Source: Owenia fusiformis (Eukaryota > Annelida > Polychaeta > Sabellida > Oweniidae). From it: a DNA stretch of 64,000 nt. The notes under the pieces are model-generated. The model made no database searches. It was not told the origin of the DNA and saw nothing but the letters and a program-made list of their open reading frames with translations. Location of the stretch: contig CAIIXF020000009.1 of the NCBI GenBank assembly GCA_903813345.2, positions 37,255,759-37,319,758 on the forward strand, written 5' to 3'. The first letter of the stretch is position 1, and every line of letters begins with the position of its first letter. The translations under genes and the position numbers were made by a program. Below, one piece after another: positions 25,501 through 36,681 of the stretch.

Positions 25501-27367
25501 CTTTGGTGTTTTCAGGGGCGGATCTGGGAATCAACAAGGGGGGGGGGGCCCAAATTTCCGGTCAGAGAAAAAAAATTTGGGCCCCTTAAACCCAAAAGTG
25601 GGCCAAAATTTTCCTCAAAATTTGGCCTGAAATTAAAAAATAAGGCCTTGCAAGGCCCAGTTATGACCAAAAAGGCCCACTTTTTGGGGCCTTAAGGCCT
25701 TTTTTGACCCAACCCAATTTTTTTTTCTTGGCCCACCCAGGGGGGGGACTGGCCCCCAGGCCCCTCCCCAGGCCCCTCCCCAGATCCGCCAGTGGTATTG
25801 ATGGATGGTTAAAAGTTCATCATATAAAAAGAAATTTACCTGGAACGTATTTCTCTTGATGTACATGTAATCTTTATGGACTTGATCACCCAATAAATCA
25901 GGTTTTCTTCTGTTTTTAATAGCCATATTTGGGCAGAACCTACGTGATACTATGCTGTATGAGAGCAGACAAGGTCAGAGAAAGGTACCTCAGATTGTGG
26001 AACAATGTACTGACTTCATCATCAAACATGGCCTTGAGGTTGAGGGAGTATTCAGGTAAGAGATTCAAGTATCATACCATAAGATGCAACTCGTATGAAG
26101 GGCTTTTCCACAGATTTTTTAACTCCTTCATCTATATTTTGTTTCAATGTATCAATAGTCATATTATATCTAAATATTCATTCCCGGGTTTTCATTACTA
26201 TTGTTATTAAGCGCTTTATCGATACATGTATCTGCACTTTTCTCATTGCTCATTTATATGCTAATTATGATCTATCATATATCTATTGTTATATTTCTAC
26301 AAAAATCACTATTATTCTGAGATAATTATCACTACAATTTTTCCCCAAAATTATTTGTATCTTTCTTATTGCTGATCAAGTTTTAAGTATTGAAGTATCA
26401 TAACATGAAATATGTTTCCAGGCTCCCAGGTCGAGCAGCATTCATCAAAGAGATACGTGAGAGATATGACCTTGGCCAGAGACCTGACCTTGAACAACTT
26501 GGAGCTGATATCCACACCGTCTGCTCGCTTTTGAAATTGTACTTACGTGAACTGCCAGAGCCTCTAATCCCATATGAAATGTATGAAAAGTTTTACAAAG
26601 TGGCCATGAGGGATATTTGTGAAGATGAGGATAAGGCCTTCGATAAACTGATAGAGTATTTGTCAAAAGTGCCCGTTTATGACTACAATGTATTGAAACA
26701 TATGTGCAAGTTTCTGCATACAATAACAGAACACTGTGAGGTCAACAAAATGCACGCTGTAAATTTGGGAACTATTTTCAACATCAGTTTTATCGCTCCC
26801 AATGATGATGACCCAACATTGTTGATGGGGGTTTCCCCAGGGTTAACACAAATCAGCGCACTTTTGATTGCGAATCAAGAGCGACTTTTCAAATTGGAGT
26901 ATAATTCTAATGGAGACTCGATTGTCGTGGATAATTTACTGGATATGGAAAATCAGGAGACCAGTGAACAAAGTCTTGTACCCCCACTCACCCCAGCAAC
27001 TGTGGAGCTGATGACTGGTTTGACATTGTCCTCGGAAGAAGCTAGAGAAATGATGAAAAATGGATCGGGGGAATTGTCAGATTCCTTATCTACAGATTCA
27101 GACAGTTCATCAGCTAAGGACTTTGCAGAACTTGATCCTATTAGTTATATAAGCAGACTTGAACAAGAGATCTCTAAATTAAAATCAGAACTAAAGTCAA
27201 CGAAAAAAGAGAAAAAAGCCTTAAAAGAGAAATATGAGAAACAGATTGTGCAGATGGCGAAAAAAATGTCGGATGAAAAAGAGTCAACCGCAGCGTCTGT
27301 TGCAAGGATCATTGATCTCCAGTCAAAGCTTCAGGAATATCAGCTGAAATATGGACCTCTGGGCTAA
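22510..27367 (+). CDS. ARHGAP22/24/25: PH + RhoGAP + coiled-coil Rho GTPase-activating protein (ARHGAP22/24/25 family)
   Basis: Predicted GTPase-activating protein for Rac/Rho-type GTPases, acting at membranes and the actin cortex. Coding exons: 22510-22624, 23566-23706, 25070-25192, 25923-26055, 26422-27367; phases agree and give 485 residues. Residues ~16-126 are a PH domain starting VKSGWLKKQGG and ending with the DWMKAIRRV helix. Residues ~127-335 are RhoGAP: arginine finger R171 in EGVFRLPG, split by an intron, and K209 in SLLKLYLRELPEP. Residues ~418-480 are a charged coiled coil, ending KYGPLG. The PH-RhoGAP-coiled-coil order and the FGQNLRDTMLYE linker are typical of ARHGAP24/25. The protein is shorter than the human members (~645-750 aa). 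The usual GPN motif late in the GAP domain reads NIS at 291-293. Which of the three human paralogues is closest cannot be told. Confidence 0.93.
22660..23589 (+). repeat. ~32-bp intronic minisatellite, ~28 units, merging into the exon 2 acceptor
   Basis: Units read approximately TTATTTCAAGGGGCTATATG followed by CTGTATTTCAC. The array fills RhoGAP intron 1. The last unit is the splice acceptor plus the first ~22 nt of exon 2 (TTATTTCAG then GAGGCTATATGACGTATT). Distal units are homogeneous and carry CAA where the acceptor has CAG; the five units nearest the exon are diverged and keep AG. Because 32 is not a multiple of three, the array is open in all three forward frames, which explains several long but meaningless ORFs. 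Confidence 0.95.
24530..24700. mobile_element. Fragments of mariner-type and pogo-type ends
   Basis: CACGAGGGTCATATTCAATA followed by AGTTCTGGGA resembles a common mariner terminus. TACAGTAGAACCTGCTAAGT followed by GGAACACC resembles a pogo/Tigger terminus. Neither has a visible partner end. Confidence 0.4.
25514..25792. mobile_element. GGGGCGGATCTGG-ended dispersed element
   Basis: Ends AGGGGCGGATCTGGG and CCCAGATCCGCCAGT are inverted. The interior is G/C-run rich with GGCCTTAAGGCC. Lies in a RhoGAP intron; it creates a meaningless minus-strand frame. Confidence 0.75.
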
Positions 27368-27687
27368 GACTATCTCTTTTTCATTTCAAAATGTCATCTG
27401 GTCACGCTGACTTGAGTAGGAAGGTAATAGCGGGATAAGGATAATAGTTGACACTCAAAAGTGTACAGAAGTGGCAGAAATACAGAAGGTTTATTAAAAG
27501 TTTTAAGAGAAATATGTGATAAAGCAGGACCAATTATACTTGAAGCTGATCACCTTTATTACAGTACTATGCAACCTCATTTAATACATATATAAACACA
27601 TGTATATAAATAGTACTAAGTATTAAGTAATCATTATTATTATACTGTATCAGATTTACAGAGATCTAGCCCCATATTTGTACAGTG

Positions 27688-28320
27688 TACAGGGTGTCAA
27701 AAAACAACAGCACCCCCCTCTACAGCAAAATGTACTTAATGTTACATAGTGTGTCATATCCCATTTTAAAGACAATTTAATTCTGGAGTTACTTGAGAAA
27801 TTTCAGCTCCGTATGATATAATTTTGCAGATTTATAGCTGATTATAAGTAGTTGGTATGGCCATCACTTGCCGCTCGAAAAGCAGCTAATCTGGATGGAT
27901 ATGACTTCAGTGAAGATTCAAAGAGAGGTTCAGCATTGCGTAATCCTTAAAGCACTTTCCTCATATTCTTCAGAAATACATCCTAACTGTATCTATTTTC
28001 AAGAGGCCCCCTCTCCATCAATTCCCCTACCCTGTCTTTCACAATTGAACCTACATGTTCAGCGTAGTAGAGATCTGGGCTATTTTCTACATATTAATCA
28101 TTTCCAAGATTTGACCTTAAAGCAGTATTAAAGTAGCAAACAAAGTACTGAAGTAGCAAACTTCGAAACAATATAGCTTTTTTAATTTAAAGTTTTATTA
28201 AATGAAATTTGATGAGTAACTCCAGAATTAAATTATCTTTCAAATGAGATATGACATGCCATGTAACATTTAGGAGTTTTTGCTGTAGAGGGGGGTGCCA
28301 TTGTTTTTTGACACCCTGTA
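27688..28320 (-). mobile_element. Tc1/mariner-like element relic (ends TACAGGGTGTC)
   Basis: TA-flanked termini TACAGGGTGTCAAAAAACAA and TTGTTTTTTGACACCCTGTA with ~120-bp inverted repeats. On the minus strand the interior reads SPDLYYAEHVGSIVKDRV and PSRLAAFRAASDGHTNYL, matching the SPDLNPIEH and RCQAVIEARGGHTRY C-terminal blocks of Tc1 transposase. Only the end of the transposase remains; a deletion derivative. Confidence 0.82.
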
Positions 28321-29047
28321 TATATACTGTGTATATAACTTCAACACCAAGCACTGTGATAGAAGACTATCAGTCCTGTTGCTGGGATTTCATTAATTAT
28401 TCCAAAATAGTCCTGCATACAAGCTGAAAAAATTAGCATTTTGCCATTATAGTGCCTTTGTAATAAACTGATTCACATGCTCTTTTCTTGCTTTTATGCA
28501 GGATTAACCAAGGAAAAATCTCATGCCAATGCCAGTGACAATTTAAACAATGTTGATTGAGAAAAAGCTTCAAAGAAGTTAATCAAATTTTTTAGATTCA
28601 TGTTTGTTAATTATTATACAATCGTCTGATATTTGATATCATTGACTTGCTTTTAGCAACACCTTTGCATTTACATACATGCTTATTTCCTGTTTGCTAC
28701 ATATGCAACTTTGTTCAGTATTTTTTACTCCTTTTTTGTGTTAGAAATAATTTCAGATGTGCAATCCAGAAAGTGAACATTTGTATGTGTATCTATGTCT
28801 GTTTCTAGTTTCAATATGTGCATGTCTATGATTTAATTGTTTAACTGATTTTAATATTTCCAATATAGAGCTACAGTATTTTAATGTTTAGCAAAATATG
28901 TTGTGCCTTGTTGCACCTTTCAGAAAATCTCCAAACCAGTGTTCAATTTAACCCCATTCTGAAGGAAAAGATAATGCATTTTGCCAGAGATATTCTAGTA
29001 TTTGTATACAGTATATGCGCATTATCTATAAATGCATGTGGTATAAA

Positions 29048-30724
29048 CACGGGGGATAAGCAAAACGAGAGCGAAGCCACGGACTGCGACTCGCGTAACT
29101 TTACACCGCAGCCCAGCGCCAAAATGGAGGGACATCCGGCAGTGCCTTCTGCTTCTTCCGACAATATAGAGAAATCCAGGTATTTTAAATGCTATCGTTG
29201 TGTCTAATCGGTGACCAAAATATTACTCTGTATCTACTGTTGGTCTGTAGATAAGAAAATAAGCAGTTGTCCAGATCAAGCTAAAACAGTAGCAAAGTTC
29301 TGATTTTACCTGTAAAATATGTGCATATTATTTAATTTACTATACATTTGAAAGGAGTTTTAACACGTTTCTGATATCTAAAGGTTAGTTGAGGCTCCGA
29401 GTATAATTCGTGAAAATGATTTGATAATAGAATGTGTTCATGAGGAGAAAATTAGATTCAAACTGCGCATTCATAGTGGACGCAGTCCAGTAAACAAAGC
29501 TATTTCAACAACGCAACACAGCCTCCATTGATATTCTAAGTAACGCAGTCCAGCCACCAACACGAAATAAATAAGATAGTGTAAACTATATTCCTACGCT
29601 ATTATTGTTTCAGGAAAAGAAAGTCAGCATCCAGATTATCATTCAAAGTTACGTTGATTAACATATATCTATTACCTGAATCAATGTCCCAAATTGCTAT
29701 ATTGTATCGTTTAAGACCTAGAAATATGGCAATTCAATAGCGTATTTGGCAGAACAGTCGAGCGCAAGATGACAACGTATTGTAATATGTTTATTACAAA
29801 CCAATTTGTGGATAGGGTTAAATATATATATAATTGGATAGTGGTGAGACTTTTTATAAGAAGTAGAAATGCGAAACAATTAACTTTTCGATGATGCAAT
29901 AAAAGCTGTTGGGGAAGGTTACATTATTATAATAACTAGTATTTAAGATATCAGGAAAATATCAAATAATTGGAGAGTTGGTGAGTTAATGTAATTTTGG
30001 ATGATCTTTCCAACAGTCCATCAATATTGCTAGCTACCATAAATTCATGATTTCAGCTGTATTTGACAGCTTGTATATATTTGCAGAATGGATTGAGACA
30101 CGATGTAGGTCTATTAAAATAGCCCTTTATATTCAATTTTGTCCAAAGTTGCTCCATTTCGGCCACACCTGTACACACATTGTGCTATCTACCTTTGGCT
30201 GTGATTGCGTTCAGCTTCAGATATAAAGCAACACTGAGTCGCGGACTGCGTTGGGCAGATGGATGGACTGCGACTATTATAAATTCCAATTTTCTATGTA
30301 ATTGTACGTTTTCCGCTTACCAAATATCACACGAAGATGTAATTGTAACAACAGAACATGAATAATTATATTAATTCGATGTCATTTCTGATTCCTTTGT
30401 TTAAATCGGTATATTAGGGACAAATATTGACAAAATTACATTTTTGTGGCAGATTTCGAATTCATTTGTGTTCATGCTAAACTATTGGACAGCCGAGCAC
30501 CAAGAATGCCATTGCAGATGGAGTATGAATATGTTGATCACCGACTGGAACATACTAGCTATTCTGTAGAATATCCAAACCAATAATCTACCCCAAATCC
30601 TAACATGCCTTCCAAATTAAGTTTGGAATTACCGCCATTGTTCAGCTATAATGCGTTGTATCCTCGTTTTGAATTACGCGAGTCGCAGTCCGTGGCTTCG
30701 CCCTCGTTTTGCTTATCCCCCGTG
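29048..30724. mobile_element. ~1.7-kb DNA transposon with 51-bp TIRs starting CAC and 5-bp target duplication
   Basis: Left CACGGGGGATAAGCAAAACG and right CGTTTTGCTTATCCCCCGTG begin ~51-bp inverted repeats (one or two mismatches). ATAAA flanks both sides (29043-29047, 30725-30729). The interior has repeated GGACTGCG / CGCAGTCC motifs but no recognised transposase, so it is probably non-autonomous. The superfamily is not certain; CAC ends with a 5-bp duplication recall Transib-type elements. Confidence 0.8.
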
Positions 30725-31066
30725 ATAAAGTATATAACAGAATGCAAGAATCGTATCTGATATACGTCAAAGATCATACCATTTAACAATGTGTAAGCAT
30801 CTATCATTGTGATAAGGCAGGGGAAAAACATCCTTGTACATGGTAACTTGAGACTTTTGGATCTGTCTGTCATGCCTTCTTTGTTTTTTGTGTTACCACC
30901 AAAAATTGATGTATTGTCATGGCTTCCATTTTATTGTGAATGGCATCCAGCATCTAGTACTGCATTTGTTGTTTTTTGTTATCATTTGCAATCACATAAG
31001 AAGTAATGTTCAGATTAATTTAAATTCATGAAGAAACTGTTACCTTCTAACAAAATCAATTATTTA

Positions 31067-34000
31067 AACAAGGCATTAACATGACAAAATGTCACCACCT
31101 AAAACAATTTGGTCAATTTAAAGCAAGTTGAAAAAATACCTCTTTGACTTTTTTTTGACATTGAGAATGTCATTGAAGGTCAAATGTAAAGTCAGATTTG
31201 AACTTCTGAGAACATGTAGATGATTTTGAAAAAAAAATTAAGTAAATTTGAAGCAAGTTGAAAAAAGACCTTTTTGACCTTGAAAAGGTCATTGAAGGTC
31301 AAATGTCAAATCGAAAGTCAGATTTGAACTTCTGAGAACATGTAGATGATTTTGAAAAAAAATTAGTCAATTTGAAGCAAGTTGAAAAAAGACCTTTTTG
31401 ACCTTGAGAAGGTCATTGAAGGTCAAAGGTCAAATCTAAAGTCAGATTTGAACTTCTGAGAACTTGTAAAGTCAAATATGAACTTCTGAAAAGATGTAGA
31501 TGATTTTGAAAAAAAAGTTTGGTCAATTTGAAGCAAGTTGAAAACAGACCTTTTTTGACCTTGAGAAGGTCATTAAAGGTCAAATGTCAAATCTTAAGTC
31601 AGATTTGAATTTCTGAGAACATGTAGATGATTGTGAAAAAAAAAATTAGTCAATTTGAAGCAAGTTGAAAAAAGACCTTTTTGACCTTTTTTGAACTTGA
31701 GAAGGTCATTGAAGGTCAAATGTCAAATCTAAAGTCAAATCTAAAGTCATATTTGAATTTCTGAGAACATGTAGATGATTTTGAAAAAAAATTTAGTCAA
31801 TTTGAAGCAAGATGAAAAAATACCTTTTTGACCTTTTTTGACATTGAGAAGGTCATTGAAGGTCAAATGTCAAATCTAAAGTCAGATTTGAATTTCTGAG
31901 AACATGTAGATGATTTTGAAAAAAAAATTTAGTCAATTTGAAGCAAGTTGAAAAAAGACCTTTTTGACCTTGAGAAGGTCATTGAAGGTCAAATGTCAAA
32001 TCTAAAGTCAGATTTGAACTTCTGAGAACTTGTAAATTCAAATATGAACTTCTGAAAAGATGTTTTTTTTAGTCAATTTGAAGCAAGTTGAAAAAAGACC
32101 TTTTTGACATTGAGAAGGTCATTGAAGGTCAAATGTGAAATCTAAAGTCAAATCTAAAGTCATATTTCAATTTCTGAGAACATGTAGATGATTTTGAAAA
32201 AAATATTTAGTCAATTTGAAGCAAGATGAAAAAAGACTTTTTGACCTTTTTGACATTGAGAAGGTCATTGGAGGTCAAATGTCAAATCTAAAGTCAGATT
32301 TGAATTTCTGAGAACATGTAGATGATTTTGAAAAAAAAATTTAGTCAATTTGAAGCAAGTTGAAAAAAGATCTTTTTGACCTTTTTTGACTTTGAGAAGG
32401 TCATTGAAGGTCAAATGTCAAATCTTATGTCAAATCTTATGTCAAATCTAAAGTCAGATTTGAATTTCTGAGAACAAGTAGATGATTTTGAAAATTTTTT
32501 TTAGTCAATTTGAAGCAAGTTGAAAACAGACCTTTTTGACCTTTTTTGACCTTGAGAAGGTCATTGAAGGTCAAATGTCAAATCTTAAGTCAAATCTTAA
32601 GTCAGATTTGAATTTCTGAGAACACGTAGATGATTTTGAAAAAAAAATTCAGTCAATTTGAAGCAAGTTGAAAACAGACCTTTTTGACCTTTTTGACCTT
32701 GAGAAGGTCATTGAAGGTCAAATGTCCAATCTAAAGTTAGATTTGAAGGTCAAATGTCCAATCTAAAGTCAGATTTGAATTTCTGAGAACATGTAGATGA
32801 TTTTGAAAAAAAAATTTAGTCAATTTGAAGCAAGTTGAAAAAAGACCTTTTTGACCTTGAGAAGGTCATTGAAGGTCAAAGGTCAAATCTTAAGTCAGAT
32901 TTGAACTTCTGAGAACTTGTAAAGTCAAATTTGAACTTCTGAAAAGATGTAGATGATTTTGAAAAAAAAATTTGGTCAATTTGAAGCAAGTTGAAAACAG
33001 ACCTTTTTGACCTTTTTTTACCTTGAGAAGGTCGAAAAGGTCAAATGTCAAATCTAAAGTCAGATTTGAATTTCTGAGAACATGTAGATGATTTTGAAAA
33101 AAAAAATTAGTCAATTTGAAGCAAGTTGAAAAAAGACCTTTTTGACCTTTTTTGACCTTGAGAAGGTCATTGAAGGTCAAATGTCAAATCTAAAGTCAAA
33201 TCTAAAGTCATATTTGAATTTCTGAGAACATGTAGATGATTTTGAAAAAAAAATTTAGTCAATTTGAAGCAAGATGAAAAAATACCTTTTTGACCTTTTT
33301 TGACATTGAGAAGGTCATTGAAGGTCAAATGTCAAATCTAAAGTCAGATTTGAATTTCTGAGAACATGTAGATGATTTTCAAAAAAAAATTTAGTCAATT
33401 TGAAGCAAGTTGAAAAAAGACCTTTTTGACCTTTTTTGACTTTGAGAAGGTCATTGAAGGTCAAATGTCAAATCTTATGTCAAATCTAAAGTCAGATTTG
33501 AATTTCTGAGAACACGTAGATGATTTTGAAAAAAATTTTTAGTCAATTTGAAGCAAGTTGAAAACAGACCTTTTAGACCTTTTTTGACCTTGAGAAGGTC
33601 ATTGAAGGTCAAATGTCAAATCTTAAGTCAAATCTTAAGTCAGATTTGAATTTCAAAGAACACGTAGATGAATTTGAAAAAAAAATTTAGTCAATTTGAA
33701 GCAAGTTGAAAACAGACCTTTTTGACCTTTTTTGACCTTGAGAAGGTCATTGAAGGTCAAATGTCCAATCTAAAGTTAGATTTGAAGGTCAAATGTCAAA
33801 TCTAAAGTCAGATTTGAATTTCTGAGAACATGTAGATGATTTTGAAAAAAAATTTAGTCAATGTGAAGCAAGTTGAAAAAAGACCTTTTTGACCTTGAGA
33901 AGGTCATTGAAGGTCAAATGTCAAATGTCAAATCTAAAGTCAGATTTGAACTTCTGAGAACATGTAGATGATTTAGAAAAAAATTGAAGTCAATCTAAAC

Positions 34001-34152
34001 AGTATTTGTTAAGTTATAGGAAGTTGTAAGAAATTGTTACAGACGCCGGACGCCGGACGCCAACCTCCAACCACCAACCGCCAACCACCAACCGCCGTCG
34101 CAAAAAAACGGAGACCATAACAATATGTCACCACTTTTGGTGGTGACATAAA
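31067..34152 (+). mobile_element. Family 1 hairpin element carrying a ~2.9-kb satellite array (about 20 units)
   Basis: Left end AACAAGGCATTAACATGACA then AAATGTCACCACCTA; about 20 units of ~125-165 bp, each with AGTCAATTTGAAGCAAG, GACCTTGAGAAGGTCATTGA and CTGAGAACATGTAGATGATT; a linker AACAGTATTTGTTAAGTTAT; the C-rich block GACGCCGGACGCCGGACGCC; AACAATAT and the hairpin GTCACCAC / TTTT / GGTGGTGAC, ending ATAA. Minus-strand frames inside the array (MTFNDLLKVKKG...) are satellite artefacts. Confidence 0.93.
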
Positions 34153-34528
34153 AAATCATATAGTGATCATCTATAGGGATGTTACAGAGATCTTCGAATT
34201 AGGCATTTTTGTAGTGTGTTAGGCTATAAAATGAGCTAGGCTATTTGGTTGGATTGAGAGAGTATTTTTTCATGGATGTCGATCATTTCATATCGCACGG
34301 TCCTGTACAATATTGGCAGACAAGTTTAACAAGTTAGCTAATGGCTACACCGCTTTAAGTAACTATGATATATTAATAACACAACCAGGTAACTAATATT
34401 TTATTGTTCAAGCTTTTTTATTTGATCTGTAATTGTATTCAAGAATGCATAATATGATAGCCTGGATAGGTGTATATATTAAAATCTCTGTAAAATTCAC
34501 ATTCAGAGATATGAGTTTAATTCTGTTT

Positions 34529-34636
34529 TTATGTCACCACCTCAAGTGGTGACAATGTTATAGTCTCCCAACTTTTTTGTAGATGGTGTTTGGTATCTGT
34601 AACAAATGGCAGGTGGTGACATTTTGCATGTTAATT
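34529..34636 (-). mobile_element. Family 1 hairpin element, short form, reverse orientation
   Basis: Read on the minus strand: AATTAACATGCAAAATGTCA, CACC, TGTTACAGATACCAAACACC, ACATTGTCACCACT, then GGTGGTGACATAA. No tandem array. 380 bp from the large array. Confidence 0.8.
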
Positions 34637-36681
34637 GCTAGTAGGTTACATCTATTCATGTATAAGATATAGTATGCACATGTATGTAGGAGCATTAATC
34701 ACCTGTGCTGATGCAATGCTGAACTCAACTGCTGATATTACCATTTAGAGGTTTGATAGCGTGTACCAAATGTTTACCATGGGGTGTTAAGGGAGTCATT
34801 TCTCAATTGTTCATACATGTTCCTGTAAATAATTCAAACATGACAGACTTCTCATAAATGGGTGTCTTGGGAATGTATAAAAAACTTTGAATGACATAAA
34901 ATATGAGAAACACCTTTATCACAAATTTATGACAAAAGTGTAAAAAAAACAATTGAATCTACAAATATTTCAGAAAGGGAATAATGATTGAATTGAATAA
35001 TGCTTTGTTTTCAAACCAAAAATGGAGGGAACGCCTCATATATTCATACATGCTGAGCGCCAAATACTTCATTTGGTTGTCATGTAGGGACCAACTACAT
35101 GTCGCTGTCCTTTGGGAATATACGTATTGTCACTCACGATTCCTGAATTTATATTTTGTTAGTAAAATTCATGTAATATTATAATGTAGTTCTTCAAGAA
35201 ACATCATGTCCCTTACTCTGACAATATCATTGTGTTCTAAACTTTTCTTTGAAATTCTGCAATTTTCTTGTAAGAGACATGTACACGTATATGGAATTAA
35301 TTTTTATCTTAGGAAAAAGGGCCAGTACCTCCATATGGAATACTCCATAGGAGGGTCAACAATTACTGATTTTGCACCAACCTTTCAAGACCTCAGATAG
35401 TACACATAAATTTAAGTTTGGATACATATTTACTGTAGAGTGAGGAAATGTGTTTAATCATCAAAGAATGTGCCTTCTATTAATGTTTTCTCTTTTTAAT
35501 ATTTGAACATGCTTAAAACAGATTTATCTATTAGAGTATATGTAACATCAGTTGGAAGCAACATCACAATCCAAGTTTTAGTTTCAGTTTTATATTTTTC
35601 TAATATGTTATATACAGTGTAAAATGCCATTAAAATAATACCAGTATTCGACCTGTTTATACAGAAATGAACACATATTTGTGCATAAACCTGTATTTCA
35701 TAAGGGACACAAGTGGAAATTTATTTTTGTAGAACAGGCTTTATAAGTAAATAAATGAATTTATGTACCTATTGTAGACTACTTAGTATGTTATTAAATA
35801 TTTCAGTTTTTCTGTACATGTAAACATGATTATTCATTAATGTTTGAAAAATAAATTTTTCTAAGATTTGCAAAAATATTTTTCTTGTCATTTAAAAATG
35901 GAATGAATCCTTCATGAATGATTCATACATACATGTACATGTACACATAAACAGTCACATCCAGCGAAGCCTGTCAAATGGAATACCACCAAGTAGAACC
36001 CTCAAGTCCAAATACCCATTCTGATAGTGAAACATCTCCTATTACACACTACTATACCTTGCATTAGGTGTTCATGAGCAACCCATTTGGCTTATTAGTA
36101 ATGATTATGTATTTGTTTTTATTTGTCTGTTCCTTATGAATGGTTTATCGGTTGAAAATTAGATGCTAGTAAGGCACTTTCAAAAATATATTAAACAATT
36201 CAATTAGACAAACAAAGTATCTTATGCATTTCTAGGTGTTAGGTATAGTAGTGTGTATTAGTGGAACACCAATTGAAGTACCAAAGGTATTTCAATTTCA
36301 TAGGTATTTCATAGGTATTTCACTGTATTTGATATGGCCAATGGTACAATTCATAAATGCATGAAATAAATGTATTTAAGTTTGAACAAAACTATGAGAT
36401 GAATATATGATATACATACATGTATCAAAATGATATCCCTCCATGAAAATACAATATGTCAATAGAGAGAAAATTAGAAATTCAATTCCATTTATACTAA
36501 AATAATTCCAGTCCAGATATTTTGTTTGTCCACCTGATTATGTACATCATCTAGAGTACATCTGCCAATCCTTATGAACTTTTTTTTGTAGAACCTCACG
36601 TTACTGTTCACGTTCAGTTCATCAATATATTCTCCTCTCTCGTCATCAACAATGTCAATGGTTGCTGCTTCAAGTCATTAT

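Larger units (their letters stand above)
27368..36491. other. Convergent intergenic region between the RhoGAP and GAR1
   Basis: No gene recognised. An ATTAAA at 27493-27498 could be the RhoGAP poly(A) signal. The rest holds the Tc1-like relic, the CAC-ended transposon, the large satellite element and a short family 1 copy. 34.64-36.49 kb is AT-rich and mostly featureless apart from a possible pogo-type end near 35.96-36.01 kb. Confidence 0.5.
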
